The notes: generated from the sequence alone by a model not told the origin. A DNA stretch of 64,000 nucleotides from a bacterium (GCA_035308905.1 DATGFS010000011.1:53215-117214); one strand, 5' to 3'. Counted from the stretch's first letter, positions 16,324-25,327 are shown. Numbers and translations: made by a program.

Positions 16324-16385
16324 ACAATACCCGTTAGATCACTCGGGCACCACTACCCAGCGCGGGTAGTTTCAGGGTAGGGTAG
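16324..16385 (-). promoter_or_regulatory. Promoter region with CTACCC repeat element, pilin operon
   Basis: On the minus strand CTACCC (16380-16375), 5 nt, CTACCC (16369-16364), 5 nt, GGGTAG (16358-16353) forms a direct repeat of 11-bp period plus an inverted half. Exactly 23 nt later comes TATTGT (16329-16324), a -10-like hexamer. The same arrangement occurs upstream of the glycosyltransferase at 33571 and the TadG-like gene at 40814. It is probably an activator site overlapping the -35 position. Confidence 0.6.
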
Positions 16386-16447
16386 GGAAAGTCCCCATTT
16401 GCTCGCAAATCGGCCCGGGAGAGGGGCCCCGGGGTGCCAGAACCCGG

Positions 16448-16852
16448 TCAGCGAACGCGAAGGATCAAGAGGGCGTTGTTCGCGACAATCCCGATGTAGA
16501 TCACGACGATCAATCGAGTGACCGCGAGAAGACGTACGGGAGCCGGCCGCCCCCAATTCGCGCTGCGCACGATGAGTGCTGCCAAGAACGCAAGCGCCAG
16601 CGCCTTGAGGACCGGGAGCGCAGGTGTAAACAGGAAATCGCGCAAGATGGGATTGGCTTCGTGGGCGCCGCGTGCCAACGCCAAGTACGTTGTCGCAAGA
16701 TCCATCGCCTGAAGAACCACGAGAAGCCCGAACAGCGTCCAAAGCCGTCCGGACGACGCGAGCACGCGGAAAGACCGGACAAGGGCCCGATCTCTTGCAC
16801 GGCGTTCCTTCGAAGCATCCACAACGTATTTTTCCCGCGCCGCACCCGGCAT
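16448..16852 (-). CDS. DUF5658-like membrane protein
   Basis: The 134-residue protein has a basic N-terminus and three hydrophobic helices, with the family-like signature LQAMDLATTYLALARGAHEANPI in the first (about residues 50-72) and VLKALALAFLAALIV in the second. The function of DUF5658 is unknown. The start at 16852 is chosen for a GGGGA stretch upstream; in-frame ATGs further out would overlap the divergent glycosyltransferase. A second member (42110-42475) sits between tadG-like and tadE genes, so both copies are pilus-cluster neighbours. Confidence 0.72.
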   Translation of the reverse strand: MPGAAREKYVVDASKERRARDRALVRSFRVLASSGRLWTLFGLLVVLQAMDLATTYLALARGAHEANPILRDFLFTPALPVLKALALAFLAALIVRSANWGRPAPVRLLAVTRLIVVIYIGIVANNALLILRVR

Positions 16853-16897
16853 ACCTGTCGTCCCCACCAGTGTTTTACCGGCGCACGAGGGTGCGTT

Positions 16898-18196
16898 ATG
16901 CTTGTGGCCGTGCATCGCGGATGGTCGTTCCGGAACTTCCCCTGGGCGATGGTGCTCACGGCGTTCGCCCTTCGTCTGGCGGCCATGTCTTTGTTGCACA
17001 GCTATCGGTTCCCGTCGATTCATGACCACTATCTCTTCGGCACCGAAATGGGACGCATCGCCCGCTCGCTGGTTTCGGGCGGTGGCTTCGGGTCACCGCT
17101 GCACGGGCATACCGGACCGACGGCAATGGTGGGCCCGATCTACCCGTTTGTCGTGGCGGCGGCCTTTGAAGTATGGGGTACCTATACAACCGCCTCCGCG
17201 ATGTCCTTGTTGACCCTGAATGCGCTCCTGTCGGCGATTACGGCGGCGGTCATCTACCTGATCGGCCGGCGGGCGTTCGACAAGAGAACCGGTACCTGGG
17301 CTGGGTGGATTTGGACGGTGTTTCCATTTGCCGTCTACTGGCCGATCGTATGGGTTTGGGATACCAGCCTGTCAACGTTGCTGTTCGCCCTCGTCCTTCT
17401 TGCGACGCTGCGCCTCGCGCAATCTATGCGCACGGCCGACGGAGCACGGTACGGCGTGCTGTGGGGCGTCGCGGTCCTGGCCAACACGACCTTCCTCCCC
17501 CTGCTGCCCGCATTCCTGGGGTGGTTGTGCTGGCGGCAGAGCCGCTGCGGCCAGTCCTGGGGCCGTCCGGCGGCCGCCGTGGCCGTTGCGTTCGCAATCG
17601 TGCTCACCCCCTGGATCGTCCGTAACCAGGTGGTATTCGGACGCGTGCTCCTGCGCTCCAACCTTGGGCTGGAGCTGGCACTCGGCAACTCACCCGGTAG
17701 AGACGACCCCGCGGCATGGCAGCGGATCCATCCTGCGGTCAACCCCGCCGAAATGGCGCGGTACCGGACGCTCGGCGAACTTCGCTACATGGCCGAAAAG
17801 CGGCGCCAGGCACTGGACTTCATCACACGACACCCCGCACTCTTCGCCCGCCGCACCGCGACGCATGTTCTGTACTTCTGGTTCGGCGCGGGCATGCCCG
17901 CCCGCGTGATTCGCTTCCCCGAAGTGTTGTTCGGACTCCCCGCATTCGTCGCGATCCCGGGACTGTGGCTCGCGATCGCGCGGCGGTCTCCGGCGGCCTT
18001 CCCGTTCACCGCTGTCGTCGCTCTGTTCCCGCTCGTTTATTACGTCACGCATCCGGACCTGCGGTTTCGCCACCTGATTGAGCCGGAACTGATGGTCCTG
18101 GCGGCGTACGGCGCAGGCACAATCCGGCGCAACCGGCGAACCGGCGCCCGAGAGGACCGCCCCGGTCCTGCGACGGGCCCGGGGGAAGCGACCTAG
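16898..18196 (+). CDS. ArnT/PMT-like membrane glycosyltransferase (GT39/GT-C)
   Basis: The 432-residue integral membrane protein has about ten membrane helices and a GT-C layout. A charged loop follows helix 1 (SYRFPSIHDHYLFGTEMGR), where the family has its catalytic acidic residues. Further features are WDTSLSTLLFALVLLATLRL, ANTTFLPLLPAFLGWL and LTPWIVRNQVVFGR. Such enzymes move sugars from polyprenyl-phosphate donors on the outer face of the membrane. GAGGGT lies about 7 nt before the ATG at 16898. It is divergent from the DUF5658 gene with a 45-base gap. The acceptor is unknown. Confidence 0.8.
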   Translation: MLVAVHRGWSFRNFPWAMVLTAFALRLAAMSLLHSYRFPSIHDHYLFGTEMGRIARSLVSGGGFGSPLHGHTGPTAMVGPIYPFVVAAAFEVWGTYTTASAMSLLTLNALLSAITAAVIYLIGRRAFDKRTGTWAGWIWTVFPFAVYWPIVWVWDTSLSTLLFALVLLATLRLAQSMRTADGARYGVLWGVAVLANTTFLPLLPAFLGWLCWRQSRCGQSWGRPAAAVAVAFAIVLTPWIVRNQVVFGRVLLRSNLGLELALGNSPGRDDPAAWQRIHPAVNPAEMARYRTLGELRYMAEKRRQALDFITRHPALFARRTATHVLYFWFGAGMPARVIRFPEVLFGLPAFVAIPGLWLAIARRSPAAFPFTAVVALFPLVYYVTHPDLRFRHLIEPELMVLAAYGAGTIRRNRRTGAREDRPGPATGPGEAT

Positions 18197-18208
18197 CGAA
18201 TTGAAGGA

Positions 18209-18278
18209 CACCGGCCCCCACGATCAAGGGAACGTTCACCGCCAGCGCCAAAGCGGCCACCCCCGCGCATGCCGGCAA
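18209..18278 (-). pseudogene. Fragment of a GT39-type glycosyltransferase gene
   Basis: On the minus strand the fragment encodes AALALAVNVPLIVGAGVLQF, which aligns with AALALAVTVPLIVRG in the GT39 gene at 31947-33470. The DNA also aligns (CACGATCAAGGGAACG is shared with 32628-32643). Nothing else of the gene remains on either side. It is a relic of a lost paralogue or of an old recombination event. Confidence 0.55.
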
Positions 18279-18337
18279 CCGGTGGCAACGATGCGATACC
18301 CGCCGACGTCAAGCCGTGCGTGCCCTCACGTGATGAC

Positions 18338-18783
18338 GGGTTAGGAGATAAGGCCTCCCGAAACTGCCGAAACCGTAACACATTTCCCGCCTGATGGAAC
18401 GGATTCTTTGACTTCAATCGTCGAGCTTTCCCGCATCCCGTACAATTAAGTTGCGGAATTCAGTCGATTCTAGTCGGGACATGGAAGGGTTTTAGGTGGG
18501 ACGGCCGTGCACCGTTTGCACGCACGCGCAGCGCGAGGCCATCAATGAGGCCTTGGCGGAGGGGAATTGCTTCCGGGAAATCGCGGCGCAATACTGCGTT
18601 TCCAAGACGGCCCTGCACCGGCATTGGCAGGCGCATGTCGCGGACGCGCCTGCCAGCACGCCTACCGCGCCCCGTCAGGCTAGCGTGACGGCGCGACCGC
18701 CGCTCGTGACGTGGGGGGTGTGGGCGGCGGGGATTGTGGAAGTGCTGGGGCGGGCGGGAGAGACGGAGGTCGGCAAAGTGTAG
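18338..18783 (+). repeat. Repeat unit A: conserved upstream region plus small HTH gene (intact copy)
   Basis: The upstream part (18338-18495) is shared with the inverted copy at 26250-26652. Both have GGGTTAGGAG, GAAACTGCCG, AACCGTAACA, ATTTCCCGCCT, GGAACGG and GTACAATT in the same order. The TACAAT at 18441 is a likely -10 element. The shared block continues into the coding region, so this is a duplicated gene with its promoter, not only a repeat of the gene. Confidence 0.65.
18496..18783 (+). CDS. Small zinc-finger/HTH protein
   Basis: The 95-residue protein starts with GTG. It has a CxxC pair in RPCTVCTHAQREAINEAL, then an HTH-like stretch EIAAQYCVSKTALHRHWQAH, and a Pro/Thr-rich linker with a short hydrophobic tail. 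Proteins of this plan occur in accessory regions next to mobile elements; I know no defined function. A decayed copy with the same upstream DNA lies at 26250-26494. GGGTTTTAG precedes the start and the ribosome site is weak. It probably binds DNA. Confidence 0.65.
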   Translation: MGRPCTVCTHAQREAINEALAEGNCFREIAAQYCVSKTALHRHWQAHVADAPASTPTAPRQASVTARPPLVTWGVWAAGIVEVLGRAGETEVGKV

Positions 18784-19198
18784 AAGGTAATATTTAAGGA
18801 GCAAGCGGTCCGGACTAAATCGTTGGTCCTTACCGTACTTCTCGGGGCGTCATGGCTTTTTTCTATGGCGTCCATTATCTGTCGGACTGTCCGTACCTTT
18901 GGGGCGCAAGTGTTCATGCAAGTTCGGCGCTGGCGGGTGTTGGGGCACGTCGAAAAGGCCCACTTGCCAGTCTTCTCGTGGTGGTTGTTGATGGTCAGAC
19001 GTGACCAAAAGCTGGCGGCCTTGGTCGTTCATTTCCATCGAATTTCTTGATGAGCCCTCCAGGAGTGCCGGAAATCAAGTTGGAAATTCTCGTGAACGAA
19101 GTGACGCGGCAAGTGAAGGTAAAGAACACTTCCGTGGTGCAGATGCGTGCGACTCTCGGAGCAGTCGGGTTTCGATATTGATGAGGTAACCTCGCCGG
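18784..19198. other. Low-GC stretch without a confident gene
   Basis: This 415-base stretch between the small HTH gene and the IS21 element is visibly richer in A/T than its surroundings. Two short frames could be remnants: 18852-19004 (50 codons, ending GQT) and 19050-19181 (43 codons, starting MSPPGVPEIKLEILVNEV). Neither has a ribosome site or a known family. The IS inserted 17 bases after the second one. Confidence 0.4.
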
Positions 19199-19290
19199 TG
19201 TCAGCGCCGGTGATAAACTGACCCAGATCGCCGGACTGAAAGTGACCCACCCCCAGCAAAGTTACCCTTCCGACCTGTTCAGGTCGGGAG

Positions 19291-20535
19291 GTGACGATCT
19301 CACCTATGCTGGGAGGCAGGACGGTGAAGCAGCTGCTGGAGTTGCACGGCGCAGGCGCATCGATTCGTAGCATCGCCATCACTCTGAGCATCTCCCGCAA
19401 TACCGTTCGAAAGTATCTCCGGACACCAGAGCTCCCTCACGCGGCGCCTCGATCACCACGGCGATCGAAGCTGGAGCCGTACGCGGCGCACATTCAGCAG
19501 CGAGTGGCCGGCGGGATCAAGAATTGCCACGTCCTGCTGCGGGAGCTCCGCGCGCGCGGGTATGCCGGCGGGTACACGATTCTCAAAGACTTCGTCCAGC
19601 CGCTCCGCCGCCGGCCGCCCGTCCAAGGGACGATGCGATTTGAGACGGCGCCCGGCGAGCAGGCGCAGGTCGACTTCGGGAGCTGCGCCTATGCGGCGCC
19701 GACGGGCGGGACGCGTCGTGTGTGGGCGTTCACGATGGTGCTCAGCTGGTCCCGGATGTTATACGTGGAGTTTGTCCGGCGCGCGGACACCAGCACGTTC
19801 GTCCGCTGTCACTGGCATGCGTTTGAGTATTTTGGCGGGATCCCGCAGCGCTGCCTGTACGATCGCACCAAGCTGGTGGTCCTGGGCACCGACGCCGCCG
19901 GCGCGCCGCTGTGGAACGAACGATTTCTCGATTTCTCGCTGCGGCTCGGCGTGGAGGCCACGCTCTGCCATGCGTATCGGCCGCAATCGAAAGGCCGGGT
20001 CGAAAGTAGCATCAAGTACGTGAAGGGCAATTTCTGGCCAGGTATCCAGTTTACCGATCTCGAGGACCTCAACCGGCAGGGACGTGCGTGGTGCGACACG
20101 GTCGCCAATGTCCGGCTGCACGGGACGACGCAGGAGCGGCCGGTGGATCGGTGGGAGCGCGAGCGCCCGGTCCTGCATGGCCTGCCGACGCCAGATCGTG
20201 TGCAGCCGTTTTTGTGCGAGGAGCGTCGGGTGGGGCGGGATGGCTATGTTCAGTGGGACGGCGCATGGTACGGCCTGCCGTGGCCATGGCGACCCGGCCA
20301 AGGCATCTCCGTGCAGGCGACCGATGGCTTGGTCGAGCTGTGGGACGGGAGCGCGCGGCGGGCCGTCTATCCTCGTGGGACGCGCCCGAGGCAGCGGCAA
20401 ACGCACCCACAGCAGTGGGCCGGCTTGGCGCCGCACGATGGTCGGCCGCGGCTGGAGCCGCGGGGCGTGCAACTCGTCGACGTCGACATCGAGCGGCGAC
20501 CGCTCACCGTGTACGCCGCGCTGCTCGGGGAATGA
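19291..20535 (+). CDS. istA: IS21 transposase IstA
   Basis: The 414-residue DDE transposase has an N-terminal HTH (VKQLLELHGAGASIRSIA, LSISRNTVRKYL) and an rve/DDE core. The first Asp is in QAQVDFGSCAY, the second in CLYDRTKLVVLG and the Glu in SKGRVESSIKYVKG. A C-terminal Mu-transposase-like beta domain follows. The start is uncertain: GTG 19291, or GTG 19324 with GGGAGG 7 nt upstream. It ends in a 4-base overlap with istB (ATGA), the usual IS21 arrangement. Confidence 0.93.
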   Translation: MTISPMLGGRTVKQLLELHGAGASIRSIAITLSISRNTVRKYLRTPELPHAAPRSPRRSKLEPYAAHIQQRVAGGIKNCHVLLRELRARGYAGGYTILKDFVQPLRRRPPVQGTMRFETAPGEQAQVDFGSCAYAAPTGGTRRVWAFTMVLSWSRMLYVEFVRRADTSTFVRCHWHAFEYFGGIPQRCLYDRTKLVVLGTDAAGAPLWNERFLDFSLRLGVEATLCHAYRPQSKGRVESSIKYVKGNFWPGIQFTDLEDLNRQGRAWCDTVANVRLHGTTQERPVDRWERERPVLHGLPTPDRVQPFLCEERRVGRDGYVQWDGAWYGLPWPWRPGQGISVQATDGLVELWDGSARRAVYPRGTRPRQRQTHPQQWAGLAPHDGRPRLEPRGVQLVDVDIERRPLTVYAALLGE

Positions 20536-21335
20536 TGCCGATGCTGGCGATCGAGCAAGCCCGGCGGCACCTCGAGCACCTCGGCCTCACGCAGGCTGCG
20601 TCGATCCTGGATGGCCGCTTGGACGTCGCAGCCACAAAGCAGGTCCCGTACGCTGATTTCCTCGCGGATCTGTTGCGCTTCGAAGTCGCGGCCCGGCGGG
20701 AGCGCTACCTCCGCACGCGCACCCGGCTCGCCCATCTGCCCTTCCAGCGGACCCTGGAGCAGTTTGACTTTCGCTTCCAGCCCTCGATCGACGAGCGGCA
20801 GATCAAGGAGGTGAGCAGCCTCGCGTTTGTCGGGGATGCGGCCAACGTGATCTTGCTCGGTCCGCCCGGGGTCGGCAAGACGCATCTGAGCGTGGCGCTG
20901 GCGCTCAAGGCGATCGATGCCGGCCATGGGGTCTATTTCGTGCGGGCGCATCAGTTGCTCGAGGATCTCCGCCAGGCCCAGAGCGAGCATCGGTTGGACC
21001 GGCGGATGCGCGTGTACTTGGCGCCCAAGATCTTGATCATCGATGAGTTTGGGGTGTGGCCCTATGACCGGACGGCGGCGACCGCGCTCTTTGCCCTGAT
21101 CTCGGCCCGCTACGAGCGCGGCAGCGTCATCCTCACGTCCAACAAGGGCTTCGCCGAGTGGGGCGACGTGCTCGGCGATGCCGTGATCGCGACGGCGATT
21201 CTGGATCGGCTCTTGCATCACAGCCACGTCATCAACATCCGCGGCGAGAGCTACCGGCTCCGGGAGAAGAAGCGGGCGGGCCTGCTCGGGACGCCAGCCC
21301 AGGCCGAGAAAGCCACCAAGCCGGCCAAGGCATGA
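20532..21335 (+). CDS. istB: IS21 helper ATPase IstB
   Basis: The 267-residue DnaC-like AAA+ ATPase has Walker A LLGPPGVGKTHLSVAL (about residues 112-127), Walker B ILIIDEFG and a sensor-1-like SVILTSNKGF. IstB controls target selection and activates IstA. It starts at ATG 20532, overlapping the istA stop. Length is typical. A basic tail (REKKRAGLLG) ends the protein. Confidence 0.94.
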   Translation: MMPMLAIEQARRHLEHLGLTQAASILDGRLDVAATKQVPYADFLADLLRFEVAARRERYLRTRTRLAHLPFQRTLEQFDFRFQPSIDERQIKEVSSLAFVGDAANVILLGPPGVGKTHLSVALALKAIDAGHGVYFVRAHQLLEDLRQAQSEHRLDRRMRVYLAPKILIIDEFGVWPYDRTAATALFALISARYERGSVILTSNKGFAEWGDVLGDAVIATAILDRLLHHSHVINIRGESYRLREKKRAGLLGTPAQAEKATKPAKA

Positions 21336-21468
21336 CGATCGAAGGGGGGTGGGTCAATTCTAAACCGGCGATCGGCCCCGGGGTGGGTCAATTCAAAAGC
21401 GGCGTAGGTGGGTCACTTTTATCCCGGCGTTGACACCGGTGCCAGTTGTCTCGCGTCAGAATGCCGAT

Positions 21469-23661
21469 GTGAAAACTGCGATCTACGCCGAAATGGCGAT
21501 GGTCGGACTCATTTTGGCAATGGTGTTCGTTGTTTACCTTCTTCCGTTGACCGCTCTGAGCCTTGATGATCACAATGTGTTGCCCGAGCGTGGGGCAATG
21601 AGCAGCAACGCCGATTGGCTTTGGCATTTGGTGCGTTTCGATCAAGCCCGGCTCACCTACGTAGGCGACTTCGCCCTGTTTCGGCCAGGGCTGTTCTTCA
21701 TGTACTGGGTTGGCGATGTGCTGGCACGACACTATCGGATGTCACTTAATCTCGCGACAGTGGCCCTGTATGCCATAGCCGCGTGCATTCTGTACCTCAC
21801 GCTCCGACGTTGGTGTGGACGTTTGTTGGCATTCGCGCTTTGTAGTGTTTTTTTCTACCCAAACCAGGGATACGTACTCGCCAACGCCTGGCATGTAGCA
21901 GGATATCTTGTGTCGATTGTGCTGTACATCGTGGGTTTCTCTTTGCTCGACTGGGGAGTTTTCGTCGGAACGGCTGCAACCGGTAACTCACGATCCTTAT
22001 TCGTATCAACGACGTTGGCGCTGTTTCTTTCGACCCTGTTCCACGAGTTTACCGTCCTCGCGATGCTGGCAACCGTTGTCTTCCTCTTCATTGTTGGTGG
22101 TCGGGCAACATCTAGAGCGCGATTCACCTTCCATGTAACGTTGCCGATCCTTATCGCACTCGGAGGTTACCTGCTACTCTACGGCGTCAATTGGGTGAGC
22201 TATCCGCCACCGCAGCTGTGGTCGACACATCCGATCAACACTTTATGGACCACTGGCTCGTTGAGGAGCTTCGTGAACAACACCGTCGCCCTCCTTATAC
22301 ATGCTGGGATGTTCTTGTGGCCGACAGACCTGGCGTACAAGCCGTCCTTGAATGTTCTCATAAACGAAACCCCCCTGCCTCCGGGCGCACTGCTGCGCAT
22401 CGTGTTGGCGATACTAGCCCTGGCGCCAATCTACCCCGCCCTGACCGCAGTGATTAGATCGGCTCGAGCACGCGCATTTTTGGTCACCGAGGTGGCCTGC
22501 GTGGCGGCGGCGATAGCAATCATCGTCGCGGTGTCCATCGGTCGCCTAGCGACGGCCGGTACTTTCCGTGACTATTACTATCCTTTGGTTGGTTTTTTCT
22601 TGGTGGTGTTGGCCGGACGAGGACTTGGTCTGTACCTCAACCGGACACGGAACACGTGTCCCGTTGTTGCGCGATGGATCCTTGTTTCGGTTCTCATGTT
22701 AGCCGCGACCGGCCGTGCGATTGAAATCCACAAGATCCACCAGATCAGATATAGGCAGATCGAGGCGGAATTGAAAATCGTCGCGGCCCTCGCTGGCTTT
22801 TTCGAGCATGCACCTGACCGCTGCCATGCTGGGTTAGAGATGCACTACGAGGCCGAAGGAAAAAGACCGCTCTGGTACGTTCCGCGCTGGATCATCACCG
22901 ATCGCTTACCCTCGTTGGCCAACATGGAGACAGAGTTGCAGTATTTCGACTGTGGGATTCGGTCCGGCCGTCCAGTGTACACGGTAATCACGGCCGATCA
23001 TGACCTAATGCGGATTGATGTAATGTTGCGGGAACTCGCTCTCGCTCATGGCCCGAGAGCGCCGGTGGCCTTCGTACGCGGCGAATTTGGCAAGGAACTG
23101 TTCGACCAAGCGCGGCCGGATAACAGGTTCGAGGCAGCGCAACGCCAAAGCGTTGACAACCATCTATGGATCATCGCCCGGACGCGGGAACCCGTCAGGT
23201 TAGATGGCCTAACGATTTCGTTTCGCTATCCGAGTCAAAGTCACATCCTCTACCATTTTGGGATTCGAGTACTTCCGCCAAGAGGAACGAAAGCTGACAT
23301 TCTCACGAGGTCGGTTGCGTTTATTGACACGATCGTGCGGTCATCGACCGGATCGAGCCTGGTCGCCGATTCCAGTTCGCCCGGTCCCCTACCCGTCCGC
23401 GGTGACAGTTGGATGAGATGGATCCCGACATTACCAGCCGCGTTTAGCGTGACTTTCCGCCGCGACGGCCCCGACTGTCTTGTCTTCCTGAAGGAGTACC
23501 TGTTGGGCCAGATGCCGGACTGCCCCGGGCAGCCTGTCGATGTGGAGATCTTGCAATGGTCAAACGGGACGCCGAACGTTCAACTCGAATCGATAATCAG
23601 CGCACCGGCCGGATCCCGCTTGGATTGGTTGACGATCGGCCATAGGTGGATTCTGCATTGA
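21469..23661 (+). CDS. Large GT-C-like membrane protein of unknown function, lower GC
   Basis: The 730-residue protein has about ten to twelve N-terminal membrane helices (to about residue 430) and a soluble C-terminal half. An acidic loop after helix 1 (LSLDDHNVLPE) and an LFRPGLFFMYW segment resemble GT-C glycosyltransferases, but I do not recognise the family. Codon use and base composition are visibly less GC-rich than in flanking operons, which suggests transfer. The frame reaches back to the IS21 right end (21435) and the GTG at 21469 has no ribosome site, so the insertion probably removed the native start region or promoter. Expression may be lost or driven from the IS. Confidence 0.6.
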   Translation: MKTAIYAEMAMVGLILAMVFVVYLLPLTALSLDDHNVLPERGAMSSNADWLWHLVRFDQARLTYVGDFALFRPGLFFMYWVGDVLARHYRMSLNLATVALYAIAACILYLTLRRWCGRLLAFALCSVFFYPNQGYVLANAWHVAGYLVSIVLYIVGFSLLDWGVFVGTAATGNSRSLFVSTTLALFLSTLFHEFTVLAMLATVVFLFIVGGRATSRARFTFHVTLPILIALGGYLLLYGVNWVSYPPPQLWSTHPINTLWTTGSLRSFVNNTVALLIHAGMFLWPTDLAYKPSLNVLINETPLPPGALLRIVLAILALAPIYPALTAVIRSARARAFLVTEVACVAAAIAIIVAVSIGRLATAGTFRDYYYPLVGFFLVVLAGRGLGLYLNRTRNTCPVVARWILVSVLMLAATGRAIEIHKIHQIRYRQIEAELKIVAALAGFFEHAPDRCHAGLEMHYEAEGKRPLWYVPRWIITDRLPSLANMETELQYFDCGIRSGRPVYTVITADHDLMRIDVMLRELALAHGPRAPVAFVRGEFGKELFDQARPDNRFEAAQRQSVDNHLWIIARTREPVRLDGLTISFRYPSQSHILYHFGIRVLPPRGTKADILTRSVAFIDTIVRSSTGSSLVADSSSPGPLPVRGDSWMRWIPTLPAAFSVTFRRDGPDCLVFLKEYLLGQMPDCPGQPVDVEILQWSNGTPNVQLESIISAPAGSRLDWLTIGHRWILH

Positions 23662-23929
23662 AGGGATCGACTTCGCATCCACGCCCGCCCGTTTTCAATC
23701 TGTTATCAGGAATTGACCAACACCAAGCACGACTCCGTAATGGTAACCGCAATAAGCTGTGATGACTTCTCTTGAGCCGTCTGAGGGGGACACGCTATCG
23801 CGGCACGGAGGACACCAGCGGGGCTGATGCGGTCGCTAACCCTCGGCGGACTAGGGAAGAGAAGAGGTCCACATTCGCTGAGCGGCGAACGGCGGATCGA
23901 CCACGGCTTCTTGTCCAGCCTGATGTCCT
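23662..23929. other. Intergenic stretch, nothing confident
   Basis: This stretch lies between the large membrane protein and the ligase-like remnant. No frame has a ribosome site together with a recognisable domain. A short minus-strand frame (MLKDIRLDKKPWSI...) could be a remnant but cannot be assigned. Confidence 0.4.
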
Positions 23930-24265
23930 TCAACACCCCGTGTCGTAGCCGTCCCTAAGGAGGATCAGCGTGCTGAATCCACGCGGGCTCGGCAGGTACC
24001 CAACGACCACGAACTCCTCGCGGTGCCTTATCGGCACCTCGAGCCAGTCCGGGCTCCGGAAGCCGGGCCGTTGGACGATGATCCGCAGCAATGTGTCGCT
24101 GGCGAGATCGACGGACTGTGCCGCTTTGCCCCAGGCGCGGTCAAGAATCGCCTGCGCGGCCGCGACCCGCGCAGCGTTTTTGTCACCGTGCTGCATGATA
24201 CCGATCGTGCCGGGACTGCCCGCGCAGTCCACACCGCAGGTGCGATGAATCGCGATAGACGGCAT
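23930..24265 (-). pseudogene. Remnant with phage-type and DNA-ligase-like segments
   Basis: The 111-codon minus-strand frame joins two recognisable pieces. HGDKNAARVAAAQAILDRAW is followed by GKAAQSVDLA, typical of small proteins carried by phages and transposons. SPDWLEVPIRHREEFVVVGY resembles the linker and OB-domain start of LigD-type ATP-dependent DNA ligases. Neither domain is complete, and the frame overlaps the start of the divergent mannosyltransferase by 21 bases. It reads as fused debris of mobile DNA. The ligase match is by eye and could be coincidental. Confidence 0.45.
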
Positions 24266-25327
24266 ATCCTTAAGTGGTTCGATGTCGAGGTCGTGAGCCT
24301 GGCGATCCTATCACGGGCCATTCTGCCCATCGTGGCGCGGCTGACGGTCCACTCTTCCTCACCGGCTGATCTTTTCATCCAATGGGATGCGGTGTATTAT
24401 GTGGGCATCACGCAGCACGGTTATACCCGCCCAATGAATTTCTTTCCCGCGTTCCCGATTTTCGTGCGGGGCTTGACGATCATCGGATTTAGCACGGTGC
24501 CTGCGGCGCTGCTGGCAGCCAACCTTCTGTTCATCGTAGGCGTTTGGACGGCGGCGCGATGGGCGGCCCAAAGTGGGGGGGAGGACGTCGGCCTCAATTT
24601 AGCCCTGCTACTGATGTTCTTTCCCACCACGATCTTCTTCTCGACCGCTTACCCGGAGTCCATGCTCTTGCTACTGAGTGCGGTTGTTTTTCTCCTCGCT
24701 CCACGGCGGACGTGGCTAGCGTCGGCGTTCGCGGCCATTGCCTCCGCCGCACGACCGCCAGGCATGTTCCTCTCACTCGTCGTGCTAATCAGCGGGCCGG
24801 CCAGACCGTGGGGGCACCGGATCGCACAGGCTGGGATCGCGCTCACCGGCCTCTTCGCATGGTGCGCCTGGAACGCCGTCGCCTGGCGCAACCCGCTGGC
24901 GTGGATGGCCGGTGAACTGGCGGGCGGCCGTCTTGGGCATGTAACCAGTCTCACCGGGTGGGTATTGTTGCCGCTGTGGCAGATCACCCAATCGTCGACC
25001 TATGTACTGACGTCCACGTCGGGCACCTTTCTGGATCCGCTCATGGCGATTGTCGCCGTGGCCTTGCTCCCGGTCCTCTATACGGAGCGCCGATGGTCGG
25101 AACTCCTGTACGCGGCGCCAAGCGTGCTAGCGCCCCTCCTAACCGGCGCCGTGGGCCATCGGTCGGCGGGGTTCGCTCGTTACGCCGTTGTGCTGCTCCC
25201 TCTGCTCTACCTTGGCGCAGAGTGGATCGGATCATCACGGTGGGCCCGTGCGCTGACCGTTCTTATCCTAGCTTCGCTGGCGCTCTGGTGCATAAACTTG
25301 TTCTTCCGCGGCCAATTTCTCGGGTGA
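24245..25327 (+). CDS. PIG-V-like mannosyltransferase (GT-C)
   Basis: The 360-residue membrane protein has about nine helices. The first periplasmic loop carries WDAVYYVGITQHGY, with the WDA(x)W/Y-type acidic motif of PIG-V mannosyltransferases. FFPAFPIFVRGL and FFSTAYPESMLLLLSAVVF are further family-like segments. Such enzymes use polyprenyl-phosphate sugars outside the membrane. The ATG at 24245 has AGG about 5 nt upstream. A second PIG-V-like gene lies at 26654-27889 on the other strand. Confidence 0.78.
   Translation: MNRDRRHILKWFDVEVVSLAILSRAILPIVARLTVHSSSPADLFIQWDAVYYVGITQHGYTRPMNFFPAFPIFVRGLTIIGFSTVPAALLAANLLFIVGVWTAARWAAQSGGEDVGLNLALLLMFFPTTIFFSTAYPESMLLLLSAVVFLLAPRRTWLASAFAAIASAARPPGMFLSLVVLISGPARPWGHRIAQAGIALTGLFAWCAWNAVAWRNPLAWMAGELAGGRLGHVTSLTGWVLLPLWQITQSSTYVLTSTSGTFLDPLMAIVAVALLPVLYTERRWSELLYAAPSVLAPLLTGAVGHRSAGFARYAVVLLPLLYLGAEWIGSSRWARALTVLILASLALWCINLFFRGQFLG

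Larger units (their letters stand above)
19199..21435 (+). mobile_element. IS21-family insertion sequence, complete
   Basis: The element is 2237 bases. The left end begins TGTCAGCGCCGG (19199) and the right end closes as CCGGCGTTGACA (21435), giving imperfect terminal inverted repeats. Inside each end are repeated TGACCCA-type blocks (two on the left, three on the right), as expected for the multiple transposase-binding repeats of IS21 elements. CCGG flanks both ends (19195-19198 and 21436-21439) and may be a 4-base target duplication. It carries overlapping istA and istB with all key motifs, so it looks functional. Confidence 0.92.

Noticed and set aside
15326..16327. Tandem near-identical units as a CRISPR array
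   Set aside because: The units are about 200-250 bases and encode intact pilins; no short repeat-spacer pattern exists here or elsewhere in the window.
18408..18446. TTGACT/TACAAT promoter pair before the small HTH gene
   Set aside because: The spacer is 27 nt, too long; only the TACAAT is kept as a likely -10 because it is conserved in the second copy.
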